Origin: Hyperoodon ampullatus
Lineage: Eukaryota; Chordata; Mammalia; Artiodactyla; Ziphiidae
Length of the DNA: 64,000 nt
Direction of reading: 5' to 3'
Assembly: GCA_949752795.1 (NCBI GenBank)
Contig: OX457059.1
Coordinates: 174,170,242-174,234,241, forward strand
The translations under genes were made by a program, and so were the position numbers. Shown here one piece after another: positions 1-9,030 of the stretch (its first letter is position 1; the number at the start of each line of letters is the position of its first letter). The notes under the pieces were generated by a model that worked only from the letters and a program-made list of their open reading frames with translations, was not told where the DNA came from and did not search any database.

Positions 1-515
1 CATCTGTCCTATGATCAATAGTTCCACTTGTAAGTACTTATCCAAGATGAATGAAATTATATATACAAAAATCCTGTATAAGAATGGTCATGTATACTAT
101 ATTCAGAACAACCAAAGCTGGAAAGAACATCCACCGGAGGATGGATACATTGCCTGTGCCATATTCCTGCAAAGGGAGACTGTTCAAAATCAAAAGCATG
201 CAATATTGATACATGCGACCGTACAGATGAACGTCAAAGCTGCTATGGTCAATGAAATACCCTGAACCAGAAAGGTCAGTACTGCATGACTCCACCTACA
301 GGAAGCTCTCTAGAATAAGCAAAATTAACATATGGAGTCAGAAGGCAGATAGGTGATTGTTTTTGGGTGAAGGGGATAGATTGGGAGGGGGCATGAAGGT
401 ATTTTCTGGGGTGAAGGACGTAGTCTGTTTTTAAATAAATCTATGAAGTGATTAAACAGTACATTTAAAGTTGAACATTTCACTGTATGCATATTATACT
501 ACAAAATTATGCACG
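1..515 (+). repeat. Old L1 (L1M-type) 3' end
   Basis: This is a degraded L1 end in sense orientation. It has the decayed ORF2 C-terminal text (an 'agaatggtcatg' block and a degenerate 'catccaccggaggatggata' block), then the L1M 3' UTR landmarks: 'aggaagctctctagaataagc', a G-rich stretch with 'gattgggagggggcatgaa', and 'tttcactgtatgcatattatac' near the end. Many indels break every frame, so it is not coding. The element continues past the left edge of the window. The subfamily is not resolved. Confidence 0.75.
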
Positions 516-649
516 CACACACACACATCCCCAGAGCGGTGATTCTGTGTCTGGCACTGTTTTATTGTTATTTCATGTCATGTTTGTTATGCTATATTAC
601 ATTATGTATATCAGCCTGTCAGTGGTAAGGTGAGGTGTCTACAGTCAAG

Positions 650-694
650 GCTATTTTTAAACAGTTTACAACTCCTTTAATGTTTCATAAATGT
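650..694 (+). repeat. Diverged 45-bp direct repeat, copy 1
   Basis: The core 'tatttttaaacagtt' followed by 'tttaatgtttcataaatg' recurs at 1338-1382 with scattered substitutions and the same length. The two copies flank the minisatellite and the CHR SINE. It may be an old local duplication or two pieces of one unnamed repeat. Confidence 0.5.
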
Positions 695-885
695 AACCAG
701 ATCAGGCACAAGCCTGTTTACAGTGATGGTTCCAGACCAGGCCCTGCCTGGTATACAGTGACGGTTCCACCAGGCACTAGCCTGATGTAGAGTGATGGTT
801 CCAGACCAGGCACTGTCTGGTATACAGTGGTGGTTCCAGAATTGGCACTGCCTGGTGTACATTGATGGTTCCAGACCAGGCACTG
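693..885. repeat. 35-bp minisatellite, about 5.5 copies
   Basis: The motif 'ggttcc' recurs at 728, 763, 797, 832 and 867, giving spacings of 35, 34, 35 and 35. Each unit also carries 'accaggcactgcctggtata' or a close variant, in which ccaggcactgcctgg is a near-palindrome. Copies differ by a few bases. The long minus-strand open frames here only read through the repeat, because 35 is not a multiple of 3, and are not genes. Confidence 0.85.
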
Positions 886-1122
886 AAGTGATTTGGAGGT
901 TTGGGACAAAGATCTGGAAAACATGAGCTGCTCTTGGGAAACAGGTCTGAGAGTTTCCCTGCAGTGGGGGGAGCACCAGTGCTCTGATGAGCCCACCTGC
1001 CCGTGGCTGCCCCCTCGTCTGTGAGCTCCCACAAACCCCCTGTGTTCATGTGCCTCCATGAAATGTGAGGAAACACACCCACCCTCCCTTGTACTTCATG
1101 AAGCCATGTGCTATGTTATGAG

Positions 1123-1333
1123 TTTTTTTTGTTTTTTTTTTGCGGTACGCGGGCCTCTCACTGTTGTGGCCTCTCCCATTGCGGAGCACAGTCTCCGGAC
1201 GCGCAAGCTCAGCGGCCATGGCTCACGGGCCCAGCCGTTCCGCGGCATGTGGGATCCTCCCGGACCGGGGCACGAACCTGTGCCCCCTGCATCGGCAGGC
1301 AGACTCCCAACCACTGTGCCACCAGGGAAGCCC
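1123..1333 (-). repeat. CHR-type SINE (short form), minus strand
   Basis: The T-rich tract at the left is the A-tail of a minus-strand element. The body ends at the right with 'accagggaagccc', the reverse complement of the CHR 5' end. CHR elements are tRNA-derived, transcribed by RNA polymerase III and mobilised by L1. The internal promoter region is recognisable but carries C-to-T type decay. Flanking duplications are not clear ('tatgttatgag' against 'tatgaagttat'). Confidence 0.9.
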
Positions 1334-2110
1334 TATGAAGTTATTTTTAAATAGTTAAAATTCCTTCAATGTTTCAGTGATGCAAATTGATGATAACTAC
1401 AGAAAAAGGTAAAATCCCCCTTTACGTAATTAAATGACAGTATGTTTTGGAATATTTGGAACAAAGCACTCAATGTGTTAACACTCTCATTAAATAGTTA
1501 ATAAAAATGTTTTTAAATGAAACTCCTCTTCCATGTGCCCTGAGTCCCCCACCCCCAAGGACAGCCTACTGAGAAAAATGCTATTTAATTCAAATTAAAA
1601 AAAGGATATTATGTTGCCAGTGTGAGCAAATAAAGATGGAATAAGGTACATTATGGAGGAAATGTTTGCATAACACCCTGAAATTAATATACCATATGCA
1701 GTAGTTGACACAGTTCATTCTAAAACCGATAAATCATTCACAGGAAAAATAAACACCAACTAAAAAGAAATAGATCACCAGATGAGCCATATATATCAAG
1801 GATGAAATCAGATGTGTGCATTACCTGTTGACACAACAGGAATTTTCTGCTGAATCAGACACTTAATCTGCTAAATCAAAGTGAACTCCCACTGAGCCAG
1901 GCACATGGTCTAGCTGGACACACCACTGCCACTGCCTGCGTTCATGCAGCTGATACGAATTTCTAACAAATTAGGACTGACCTAATATGTGTTCCCGCTC
2001 ACATTTACTGAGCCATAACCCCGGGAGTGACGGTGCTACTTAGTAAAATGTATATGTCAATTATGCTTTCTTCTTTTACTCAATTCACACAATCCTTCTC
2101 AAAATGCTTC
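1334..2110. other. AT-rich unique sequence
   Basis: Apart from the second copy of the 45-bp direct repeat (1338-1382), I recognise no gene, RNA or named repeat here. No long open frame is present. Confidence 0.5.
1338..1382 (+). repeat. Diverged 45-bp direct repeat, copy 2
   Basis: This is the partner of 650-694 and shares 'tatttttaaa' and 'tcaatgtttca' in register. It begins five bases after the 5' end of the minus-strand CHR SINE, so the SINE may have landed at the edge of the duplicated segment. Confidence 0.5.
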
Positions 2111-2114
2111 CTGG

Positions 2115-2345
2115 TGTAGACAAACTTTAAGGTGGTCTCAGGATCCTTGTCCTGGCGGAGACCTCCTCCCCTCACCTGTGGGGACCTGTGACTGCTCCTA
2201 ACCAACAGAATATGGCAAAAGCAAGGGGCATTATCCCCTGACAACGTGATGGTCCCTGAGACTTCATGTTGCTAGCAGACTCCCTCCAGAGTCTGTCTCT
2301 CTGTGGCTGGTTTGAAGAATCAGGCTGCCATGAACGCTTGTTCTA
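2115..2345 (+). repeat. MLT1-like (MaLR) LTR, 5' part
   Basis: The text 'ctaaccaacagaatatggca', followed by the gaggct/ttc-rich stretch and 'gtctgtctctctgtggctgg', matches my memory of the MLT1 LTR 5' half. Its 3' half resumes near 2963, so the LTR appears split by about 610 bp of other sequence. MaLR LTRs are non-autonomous ERVL relatives and carry no protein here. Confidence 0.55.
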
Positions 2346-2960
2346 AATTATAGTTGGGATTTAATTTACAGAGGTTATGACCAGCTGGCAACACGGAGAG
2401 GCTGATGCCATTGAAAGAAGGGCTAGGTACGTACGTTTTCCAAGAGAGGGAGGCAAGGCCAGCCCCGCCATGCACAACCCACAGGAAAGTCAGGGGATCA
2501 GAAGCCGGGGTGTGGATAAGGCCTGGGCTGGAGCCTTTGGGGGGGGGTGGTTCCTAGGAAAGGCAGAGGAAAGAGCTTGGAGTTGGCTAGTTTGGCTAAT
2601 GCTGGTGGGCCTTGGGCTCTGACAGGGGCTGCCCTAGGTGCCCACAACCTGGCCCTGAGTTGATTTAGGGCAGGTGATATATTGGCTTGTGTGTGAGAGT
2701 CAGGTAAAGGTGATGGTTGGGGTTATAGGCTTGCATGTGAAAGGCATGTCCTGGGCTAGTTGTTATTATCATGAGGAATTAGGCCTGGGAGGGGCAGTTT
2801 CTTTCCTGGCCTGAAGGCTCCCAAATGCCAGGGCATCAATAACTCAGAAAATATAATTACTTTGTCTCTGTGATGAATAGATGTCCAATAGACAAATACA
2901 AAACCTTAAGAAAACACAGGACAGTTCCTCAGAAATGAATGGTGCCAACGATCTGAGGGA
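2346..2960 (+). repeat. Unclassified LTR-like insertion inside MLT1
   Basis: The segment separates two collinear halves of an MLT1-like LTR and so is probably a later insertion. Phrases such as 'ccagctggcaacacggagag', 'ttgatttagggcaggtgata' and 'ggcctgggaggggcag' feel like an ERVL-class LTR, but I cannot name it and its borders are approximate. The 81-residue plus-strand open frame at 2377-2622 falls inside and is taken as chance. Confidence 0.35.
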
Positions 2961-2962
2961 GT

Positions 2963-3148
2963 TTGGAAGCAGTTCCTTCCCCAGTCAAGCCTCTGATGAG
3001 AACATGTCCTGCAGGACACCTTGACTGTGGGACCCTGAGCAGAGAACCCTCTAAGCCTGCCTGCCTCTGGATCCCAGAAACTGAGGGAATAAACATGCTA
3101 CTTCAAGTCCCTAAGCTTGTGATTAGTGTAGCAGCAATGGAAAAGTAA
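2963..3148 (+). repeat. MLT1-like (MaLR) LTR, 3' part
   Basis: The order 'cagtcaagcctctgatgaga', 'gaccctgagcagagaaccc', 'cccagaaactgagggaataaa' (polyadenylation signal) and 'agtgtagcagcaatggaaaa' is the standard MLT1 3' half. Sense orientation is the same as 2115-2345. Confidence 0.7.
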
Positions 3149-4085
3149 AACACTTATCAAAATAACCACAGTACAGAGACTGTCATGAAATACTTAATTT
3201 AAGAAGATTAGAAAACAGTAACTTGATTATTATTGATGACAAGGGATAATTGGATTCACAAATCGAGGGAGTAAATATTTTCAAGCCTCTAAATATCAAG
3301 CATTAGAGATTAATATCTTCAAGACCCAGGCTCGGGCGGGGGCAGGACTGGGTTAGACTGGGAAGGGCCATGACCTTGAGCCCGGCCAGGCCAACAGCAG
3401 GAACCAGGCTGTCCCAGAGGGCGTGGCAGGGAGCCGGGCCATCTTGGGGAGGCAGGTGCCACGGGGGCAGGCCTTGGCCAAGCCTAGCTGGGCTTGGGAG
3501 ACGGACTTGAGGCCCGTGGAGGACGGGAGGGGTCTGAGGCAGAGACCCAGACACAGGAATCCAAGCTGAGACTCACCTCCTGGGGGACTCAAGGTGCTAA
3601 GAACCCAGTTACAGAACCAAGGTTTGAGGTCTGGGGGACAGAGGCATGACCTTTGTGAGAACTTCCTTCTCTCTGCCTCTGTGTCCAGCCCTATGAAGTG
3701 AGGTGTGAAGTGAGGTGTCTGCACTTGACCTCCCTGAAGACACCCAGAGAACCGACGTCCAAGCCGAGCTGCGTTTCTTAGCCTTAGTGGAGCCAGGTGG
3801 ACAGGCGTTGAGGGAGCTGAGCTGGGGGGCTGAGACGCAGGTGTTGTGCTGAAAGTGTGCACAGGGTGTGACGTCGTAGTTTGGGCTGTGACAGGTACAG
3901 GGAGGTGAGGGGCTTGAAGAGCAAGGGTCTTGGTCAGCCTTGATAAATAGGCTATTTTGATTGGGTAACAGTCTTATCTTCCGGGAGCAAGTATTTCCTA
4001 GAATAAAGAGCTAAGGGATGTATGTCTGGTCCTCGTATTCTTAGCACAGGAAAGAGGAAATGGAGCAGCTCCTCAAGGGAAGAGC
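3149..4085. other. Unique sequence, GC-rich between 3320 and 3850
   Basis: Open frames of 83 and 169 codons on the minus strand (3303-3862) overlap each other in different frames. They have no recognisable domain and lie in GC-rich, stop-poor DNA, so I treat them as chance. A small duplication (gaagtgaggtgt twice) is at 3696-3720. Confidence 0.45.
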
Positions 4086-4089
4086 ATGT

Positions 4090-4170
4090 TCACAAAGCAG
4101 TACATTAAATCATGTGAAAAAAAGCTCCTAGCTTAATTCCTAGTACATAATAGGTGCTTAATAAATGTGG
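4090..4170 (+). repeat. MIR 3' end
   Basis: The text 'tagtacataataggtgctta' followed by 'ataaatg' is the characteristic 3' end of the tRNA-derived mammalian-wide repeat MIR, in sense orientation. The body upstream is too decayed to trace. Confidence 0.65.
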
Positions 4171-4388
4171 CTGTCCCCCATATCAGCAACAAGGTTGGCT
4201 GGCTTGGTTTATTTTTGCCCTAAGCATAGTGGACCTTTTAATTCACCTGGCCTAGGCGAGGGTTTATGGCTGAGCCTGGGGAGTGTAGGAGGGGCTGAAA
4301 TTTTAGGGCCTAATGGGTGCAGGACAGGCAGTGGGCACATAATTATAAAGGCTGAGTTTCCTAAATAATGTGCAGAAATGCTCGGGTT

Positions 4389-4598
4389 GGGCTCCCCTGG
4401 TGGCACAGTGGTTGGGAGTCCGCCTGCCGATGCAGGGGACGCGGGTTCATGCCCTGGTCCGGGAAGATCCCACATGCCGCAGAGCGGCTGGGCCCGTGAG
4501 CCATGGGTGCTGAGCCTGCGCTTCCGGAGACTGTGCTCCGCAACGGGAGAGGCCACAACAGTGAGAGGCCCGAGTACCGCAAAAAACAAAAAAAAAAA
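4389..4598 (+). repeat. CHR-type SINE (short form)
   Basis: A full-length short CHR element runs from 'gggctcccctggtggcacag' to 'gaggcccgagtaccgc' and an A-tail interrupted by one C. A likely target duplication is gctcgggt (4380-4387) against gcttgggt (4599-4606). The 83- and 126-codon open frames over it, on both strands, are translations of the SINE. Confidence 0.92.
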
Positions 4599-4844
4599 GC
4601 TTGGGTATATTCTAGCTTCACTTCAATAAATAGAATGTATTTCTTAGTCTCATCACAATGGTTGTTCCTTACGCCCCCTGGAAACATGCTTTAGGGCTGC
4701 TGTGTGTTCATCATTCCTGATGAACACCTGAGCCCCTTTCCTGGTGGGACCCGAGGTGCTTCCCAAAGGAATGGGGCCCAGAGGCTGCCACATCTCTGTG
4801 ACTCCAGCCCGAGAAAATTCTCTGCTCATAAGGGCTTGCTGTGC

Positions 4845-5276
4845 TTTAAGGATGTTGCAGTCCTAACCCCCAGTACCTATGATTGTGACCTAATTTGAAA
4901 ATTGTCTTTTTTGCACTTGATCGAGTTCAGATGAGGTCATGTGGGTGGGCCTAATACAATGTGACTGGGGTCCTTATAAGAAGGGGAAATTTGGACACAG
5001 AGACACACATGGAATCAGGACACCACGTGAGCATGAAGGAAGAGATAGATGGGGTGATGCTTCTGCAAGCCAAGGAACGTCAAGGATGCCAGCAAACCCC
5101 CAGAAGCTGGAGAGCAACCCAGACCAGATTTTCCGTCACAGTCTTAGAAGGAAGCAGCCCTTTTGACCCCTTGATCTTGGACTTCCAGCCTCCAGACAGT
5201 GAGAGAACAAATTCCTGTTGTTCGAGCCACCCAGTCTATAGTGCTTTGTTATTGCAGCCCCAGGGCCTAGACTAGG
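4845..5276 (+). repeat. MLT1 (MaLR) LTR
   Basis: This is a near-complete solo LTR in sense orientation. It carries 'cagtcctaacccccagtacc', 'gatgaggtcatgtgggtggg', 'gtccttataagaaggggaaa', 'gatcttggacttccagcctc' and 'gagccacccagtctatagtg'. The final landmark is 'ttattgcagccccagggcct'. The polyadenylation region is mutated ('gagagaacaaattcctg' in place of an aataaat-type signal). The 104-codon frame at 4961-5275 is LTR-derived. Confidence 0.85.
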
Positions 5277-5424
5277 CCCACCTCAGTCACCCAGGTACCA
5301 TCCCTGTTGTAAAGCCCGGGACCTCAATCACATCTGCAAAGTCCCCTTCGCCATGGAACATAACATGTTCACAGGTTCTGGGGTTAGGGTGGCCATTCTT
5401 AGGGGTCCATTTTTCACCATTTGA

Positions 5425-5565
5425 TGCTTCAATTACTTTAATCCTCTGAGGTAGGTACTGTTGTTCCCATTTTCTAGATGTGCAAACTAAGGCACGTGGC
5501 TGGGACTGCCTCCCCCGCTTTACCAAGCAGGCTGCCTGATGCCAAGCTGCCCACCGGCCCACAGG
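5425..5565 (-). repeat. MIR, minus strand
   Basis: The core 'ctgaggtaggtactgttgtt' plus 'cccattttctagatgtgcaa' and 'actaaggca' is the reverse complement of the MIR core (gcctcagtttcctcatctgtaa region). The flanks are decayed. Confidence 0.75.
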
Positions 5566-5884
5566 TCTCCACGAGTGTGCAGGTGCCCAGCAGTGATGAA
5601 GACCCTCACCCTGAAAGTGGGCCACCTCCTTCCCGTAGCTCTTAGTTACCTGTAAGAAATCTCACACGGGTTCTCTAAACCACCTCATCCTCAAGCCTAA
5701 GAAGACTATGGCCTTACACATGTGCAAGCAGCCTCAAAAGGGATGAGCAAAAATCCAAACGACAGCATCCACCCTTACTATGCTGAGTAAGGGTCATCCA
5801 TGAGGCTATAAGAAGGGCTGACACTCACGGAGCCTCAGTGCAGCCCTGCACAAGTCATGGACCCAGGCAATAGTGCCTTCAATG

Positions 5885-6000
5885 TGGTCCCACAGGAGAA
5901 GGCAAGGACAAAGACACGTCTCCTGCCCTGGAGGGGCTTATATTCTGGTTTTTAAAGAAAAAAGTAGACTAAAAGTAACTCAATACACAAAATATCCAAG
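5885..6000 (+). repeat. L2-like fragment
   Basis: The phrase 'ctgccctggaggggcttata' followed by 'ttctggt' and a tract ending 'agtaactcaatacaca' resembles the 'cctgccctcatggagcttac' block of ancient mammalian L2-type repeats. The match is short and the class assignment is from memory. Confidence 0.4.
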
Positions 6001-6261
6001 GAAGTATGTACATGAGAACTAAACCATCCGTGCGGTCTGCCGTGCCCAGAAATGAGGGCACTAACTATGCACTCATCCAGAGAGACGCCAGGGACAGGGG
6101 AGAACTCTGTGCTCGTTCATGAAAGAGGAAGTACTCGGCCCCCAGAGGGGACAGCGTGCTCACTCTCTCTCTCCCTCTCTCCCCAGCGCTTTCCCCGAAA
6201 ACGTTCTGTTCATTACCCAGAACTTCCTAGAGGTGAGCAAAGATCAAAATGAGCTTAATCA

Positions 6262-6593
6262 GGCTTCCCTGGTGGCGCAGTGGTTGAGAGTCTGCCTGCT
6301 AATGCAGGGGGCACGGGTTCGAGCCCTGGCCTGGGTGGATCCCACATGCCACAGAGCAACTAGGCCCGTGAGCCACAACGACTGAGCCTGCGCGTCTGGA
6401 GCCTGTGCTCCGCAACAAGAGAGGCCGCAATAGTGAGATACCCGCGCACCGCGATGAAGAGTGGCCCCTGCTTGCCACAACTAGAGAAAGCCCTTGCACA
6501 GAAACGAAGACCCAACACAGCAAAAATTAATTAATTAATTAATAAACTCCTACCCCCAACATCTTCTTAAAAAAAAAAAAAGAAAAAGAAAAA
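6262..6593 (+). repeat. CHR-type SINE, long form
   Basis: This copy has the usual 5' tRNA-like part, with the B-box-like 'gggttcgagcc' at 6315-6325. It also has the longer 3' part lost in short copies: 'gaagagtggcccctgcttgc', 'actagagaaagcccttgcac' and 'gaagacccaacacagc', then a TTAA-repeat and A-tail. Flanking 13-bp duplications are atgagcttaatca (6249-6261) and atgagctgaatca (6596-6608), with one mismatch, which shows L1-mediated insertion. Confidence 0.93.
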
Positions 6594-6608
6594 GGATGAG
6601 CTGAATCA

Positions 6609-7430
6609 AGTCTATTCATTATTTTCCTCTCTGCAGCCAGCTTCATGGGCCCATTGCTCAGCCTCTATCCAGAAACAAATTCAGAGTCTCTGAAGAGAAA
6701 TTAAGTTTTGCGTCATTAAAATTTCCAAAGCCATGAATCACCGGCAAACAGTATTTTATCCCGTTGTCTCCCCCTCCTGGACTTGTCCTGTTCCCTGGAA
6801 TGTATCTCAACACCTCAGCTCGCTCCAAGCCTCCAGAACCTTTTCATGGGCAGCATTTGTAAAGCAATCATCTATTTTCGGATCTCATCCTGCGAGGCTG
6901 TTGGAATCAGGGCGATCAAACCTTGCAATCACATAGGGTCCTGCTGCTTTCCACCCTCAGCAAGGTGTGTCTTCCGAAACTAAGAGGACTTGTTACCCAT
7001 CACATTTCCAGGATAATATAAAATTAGCTTTTTAAAACACGTGTTTTGCCGTTTATAAGAGTTCCTTTGCAATAACGTGATCAGATATGCAAAGAGGTGA
7101 AAGGGTATGTATCCAGCCATTTTCACTCAGTCAGTGGTCAGGCTTCCAGCGAGGTTTTGCCCTGGCATCTTCCCCCCGTGTAAAACAAGGTGACAGTGCC
7201 AGCCTCCTCCTCGCTGCGCTGAATGAGACCACGTCTGTGTCTGGGTCATTTTCAAGTTTTTGAAACAGTCACTCATAAACGCTGAGCTCTGTATTATGAT
7301 GAGTTAATCCAGTTTCTTGGAAATACCCAAGGTCTTCATTATGTTGGCAGGTCTTTATTCCGAGATTAGCTAGTTCAACCACAAGTGGATTTATCCCTTA
7401 ATTGCTGCCACATAGGTGGTGCACCGTCAC
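6609..7430. other. Unique sequence
   Basis: I recognise no repeat, RNA gene or coding frame in this stretch. The 66- and 67-codon frames near 6733-6983 overlap each other and have no recognisable features. Confidence 0.45.
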
Positions 7431-7434
7431 GGAG

Positions 7435-7566
7435 CTGGGATGCTCTGTTCTCATTCTGAGACCGAGACCAGCGGGCTTGGGGCTCTGACTCTCAAGGCAA
7501 GTTGCTTGTTATGTGTCAGCCTCTTCCTGTGTGAAGAGGGAATATTATGACTCCCAGGATGTTAAT
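7435..7566 (+). repeat. MIR, interrupted at its right by the U6-L1 insertion
   Basis: The order 'gggctctgactctcaaggca', 'agttgcttgttatgtgtcag', 'cctcttcctgtgtgaagagg' and 'gaatattatgactcccagga' follows the MIR core in sense orientation (caagttacttaacc, cctcagtttcctcatctgt). The chimera at 7567 was inserted into or just beside this older element. Confidence 0.65.
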
Positions 7567-7593
7567 AAGAAGAGTTTCTTTATCTTTTTTTTT

Positions 7594-8099
7594 CACCAGC
7601 AATAAAAATATGATTTATTTCTTTTTTTAAATATAGATGTTATCTATTTATTTATTTTTAATTTTTTATTGGAGTGTGGATGCTTTACAATGTTGTGTTA
7701 GCCTCCATTGCACAGCAAAATGAATCAGCCATATACACACAGATATCCCCTTCCTTTTGGACTTCCCTCCCATTTAGGTCACCACAGTGTATTAGGTAGA
7801 GTTCCCTGTACTATACAGTATGTTCCTGTCAGCTGTCTATTTTATGCAGAGTATCAATAATGTATATGTGTCCATCCCAGGCTCCCAATTCCTCCCTCCC
7901 CGCCCCTTTCCCCCTTGGTGTCCATACATTTGTTCTCTACAACTGTGTCTCTAAGTCTGTCTTGTAAATAAGATAATCTATACCATTTTTCTAGATTCCA
8001 CCTATATGTGTTATTATACGATATTTGCTTTCCTCTTTTGGACTTACTTCATTCTGTATGACGCTCTCTAGGTCCACCCACATCTCTACAAATGAAGAG
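7594..8099 (-). repeat. L1 3' UTR part of the chimera
   Basis: Read on the minus strand it holds the end of ORF2 text and the artiodactyl/cetacean-type L1 3' UTR. Landmarks in plus-strand order are 'attggagtgtggatgcttta', 'ccattgcacagcaaaatgaa', 'ccctcccatttaggtcacca' and 'cccccttggtgtccatacat'. The canonical end is near 7645-7680. The remaining bases up to the T-run at 7585-7593 do not look like L1. It is 5' truncated by more than 5 kb and is not coding. Confidence 0.85.
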
Positions 8100-8201
8100 A
8101 TATGGAACACTTCATGAATGTGCCTGTCATCCTTATGCAGCGCCATGTTAATCTTCTCTGTATCGTTCCAACTTTAGTATCTGTGCTGCCGAAGCGAGCA
8201 C
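8100..8201 (-). pseudogene. RNU6 (pseudogene): U6 snRNA pseudogene (retrocopy)
   Basis: The minus strand starts exactly with the U6 5' end (gtgctcgcttcggcagcaca) and runs to '...gttccatat'. That is essentially full length without the terminal U-tract. Differences from the U6 I know include several C-to-T or G-to-A type changes and a one-base deletion in the central CCCC run. No TATA box or proximal element is visible immediately upstream (right of 8201), where the target duplication begins, so it is very unlikely to be transcribed as a functional U6. U6 normally acts in the spliceosome catalytic core. Confidence 0.93.
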
Positions 8202-8464
8202 ACAAGAAGAGCTTCTAATGTGAGGCCTGCTCACAGCATGGCTTGCTGCCTCTGCCTCTATGTAGGTTTGTGTTGGAGAATGACATGACCCTCTGAACCT
8301 GAATGAGGAGGCGGATGGCTGCGCTGCTGTGGCTGAGCGCCCGGCACTGGAAAGGTGCTTTAGGAGAGGGTCTGGCAATCCAGAGCCTACTTGGAGGACA
8401 TGGATTAGGGTTCTGGTGAGGAAACCCTACCCACATCACACCTGGAAGCTGCATCTGGGTTTTT

Positions 8465-9030
8465 TATTTATTTCTTAATCTGTTAAACCCATGCCCCTAA
8501 TTTGCTCCCCCATGTCCCCCTTTGGTGACCACTAGTTTGTTTTCTATGTCTGTGAGGCTGTTTCTAGTTTGTATATAGATTTGTTTGTATTATATTTTTT
8601 GATTCCACGTGTAAGTGATGTCATATAGTATTTGTCTTTCTCTAACTTACTTCACTAAGCATAGGTCCACCCATGTTGCTGCAAATGGCAGTATTTCATT
8701 ATTTTTTATAGCTGAGTACTATTCCATTGTATATATGTACCACATCTTCTTAAGCCAATCATCTGTTGATGGCACTTGGTTTGTTTCCATGTCTTGGCTA
8801 TTGTAAATAGAGCTGCTATGAACATTGGGGTGCATGAATCTTTCCGAATTCGTGTTTTTGTTTTTTCCAGATATACACCAAGGATTGGAATTGCTGGATC
8901 ATATGGTAGCCCTATTTTTAGTTTTGTAAGGACCCTCAATACTGTTTCCATAGTGGCTGCACCAATTTACCTTCCCACCAACAGTGTAAGAGGGTTCCCT
9001 TTTCTCCACATTGTTTCCAGCATAGTGACA
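8465..9030 (-). repeat. L1 3' fragment, minus strand
   Basis: This contains the decayed C-terminal end of L1 ORF2 and the start of the 3' UTR. The minus-strand frame at 8706-8951 includes the L1 signatures [20 protein letters not shown] and [17 protein letters not shown], and a degraded continuation of the HTMEYYSAI region. Landmarks on the plus strand are 'ttttatagctgagtactatt', 'gcaccaatttaccttcccac' and 'caacagtgtaagagggttcc'. It is 5' truncated near the Cys-rich region, and stops and indels follow. Confidence 0.88.

Larger units (their letters stand above)
7567..8216 (-). mobile_element. U6 snRNA-L1 chimeric retrocopy with target-site duplications
   Basis: On the minus strand this reads TSD, U6 snRNA copy (8201 to 8100), L1 3' end (8099 to about 7645), about 50 bases of extra sequence, an A9 tail, then TSD. 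The flanking duplications are aagaagagtttct (7567-7579) and aagaagagcttct (8204-8216), 13 bp with one mismatch. They bracket the U6 and L1 parts together, so the two parts arrived in one event. Joining a small RNA to the 3' part of an L1 RNA by reverse-transcriptase template switching is a known by-product of L1 activity, and U6 is the usual partner. Confidence 0.9.

Noticed and set aside
693..885. CRISPR-like array
   Set aside because: Units are contiguous 35-bp tandem copies with no unique spacers, in a mammalian genome.
3353..3862. 169-codon minus-strand open frame
   Set aside because: It overlaps another frame in GC-rich DNA and has no domain or start context.
8100..8201. Functional U6 snRNA gene
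   Set aside because: It has substitutions and a deletion, lacks the U-tract, is fused to L1, and the upstream side is a target duplication without TATA or proximal element.
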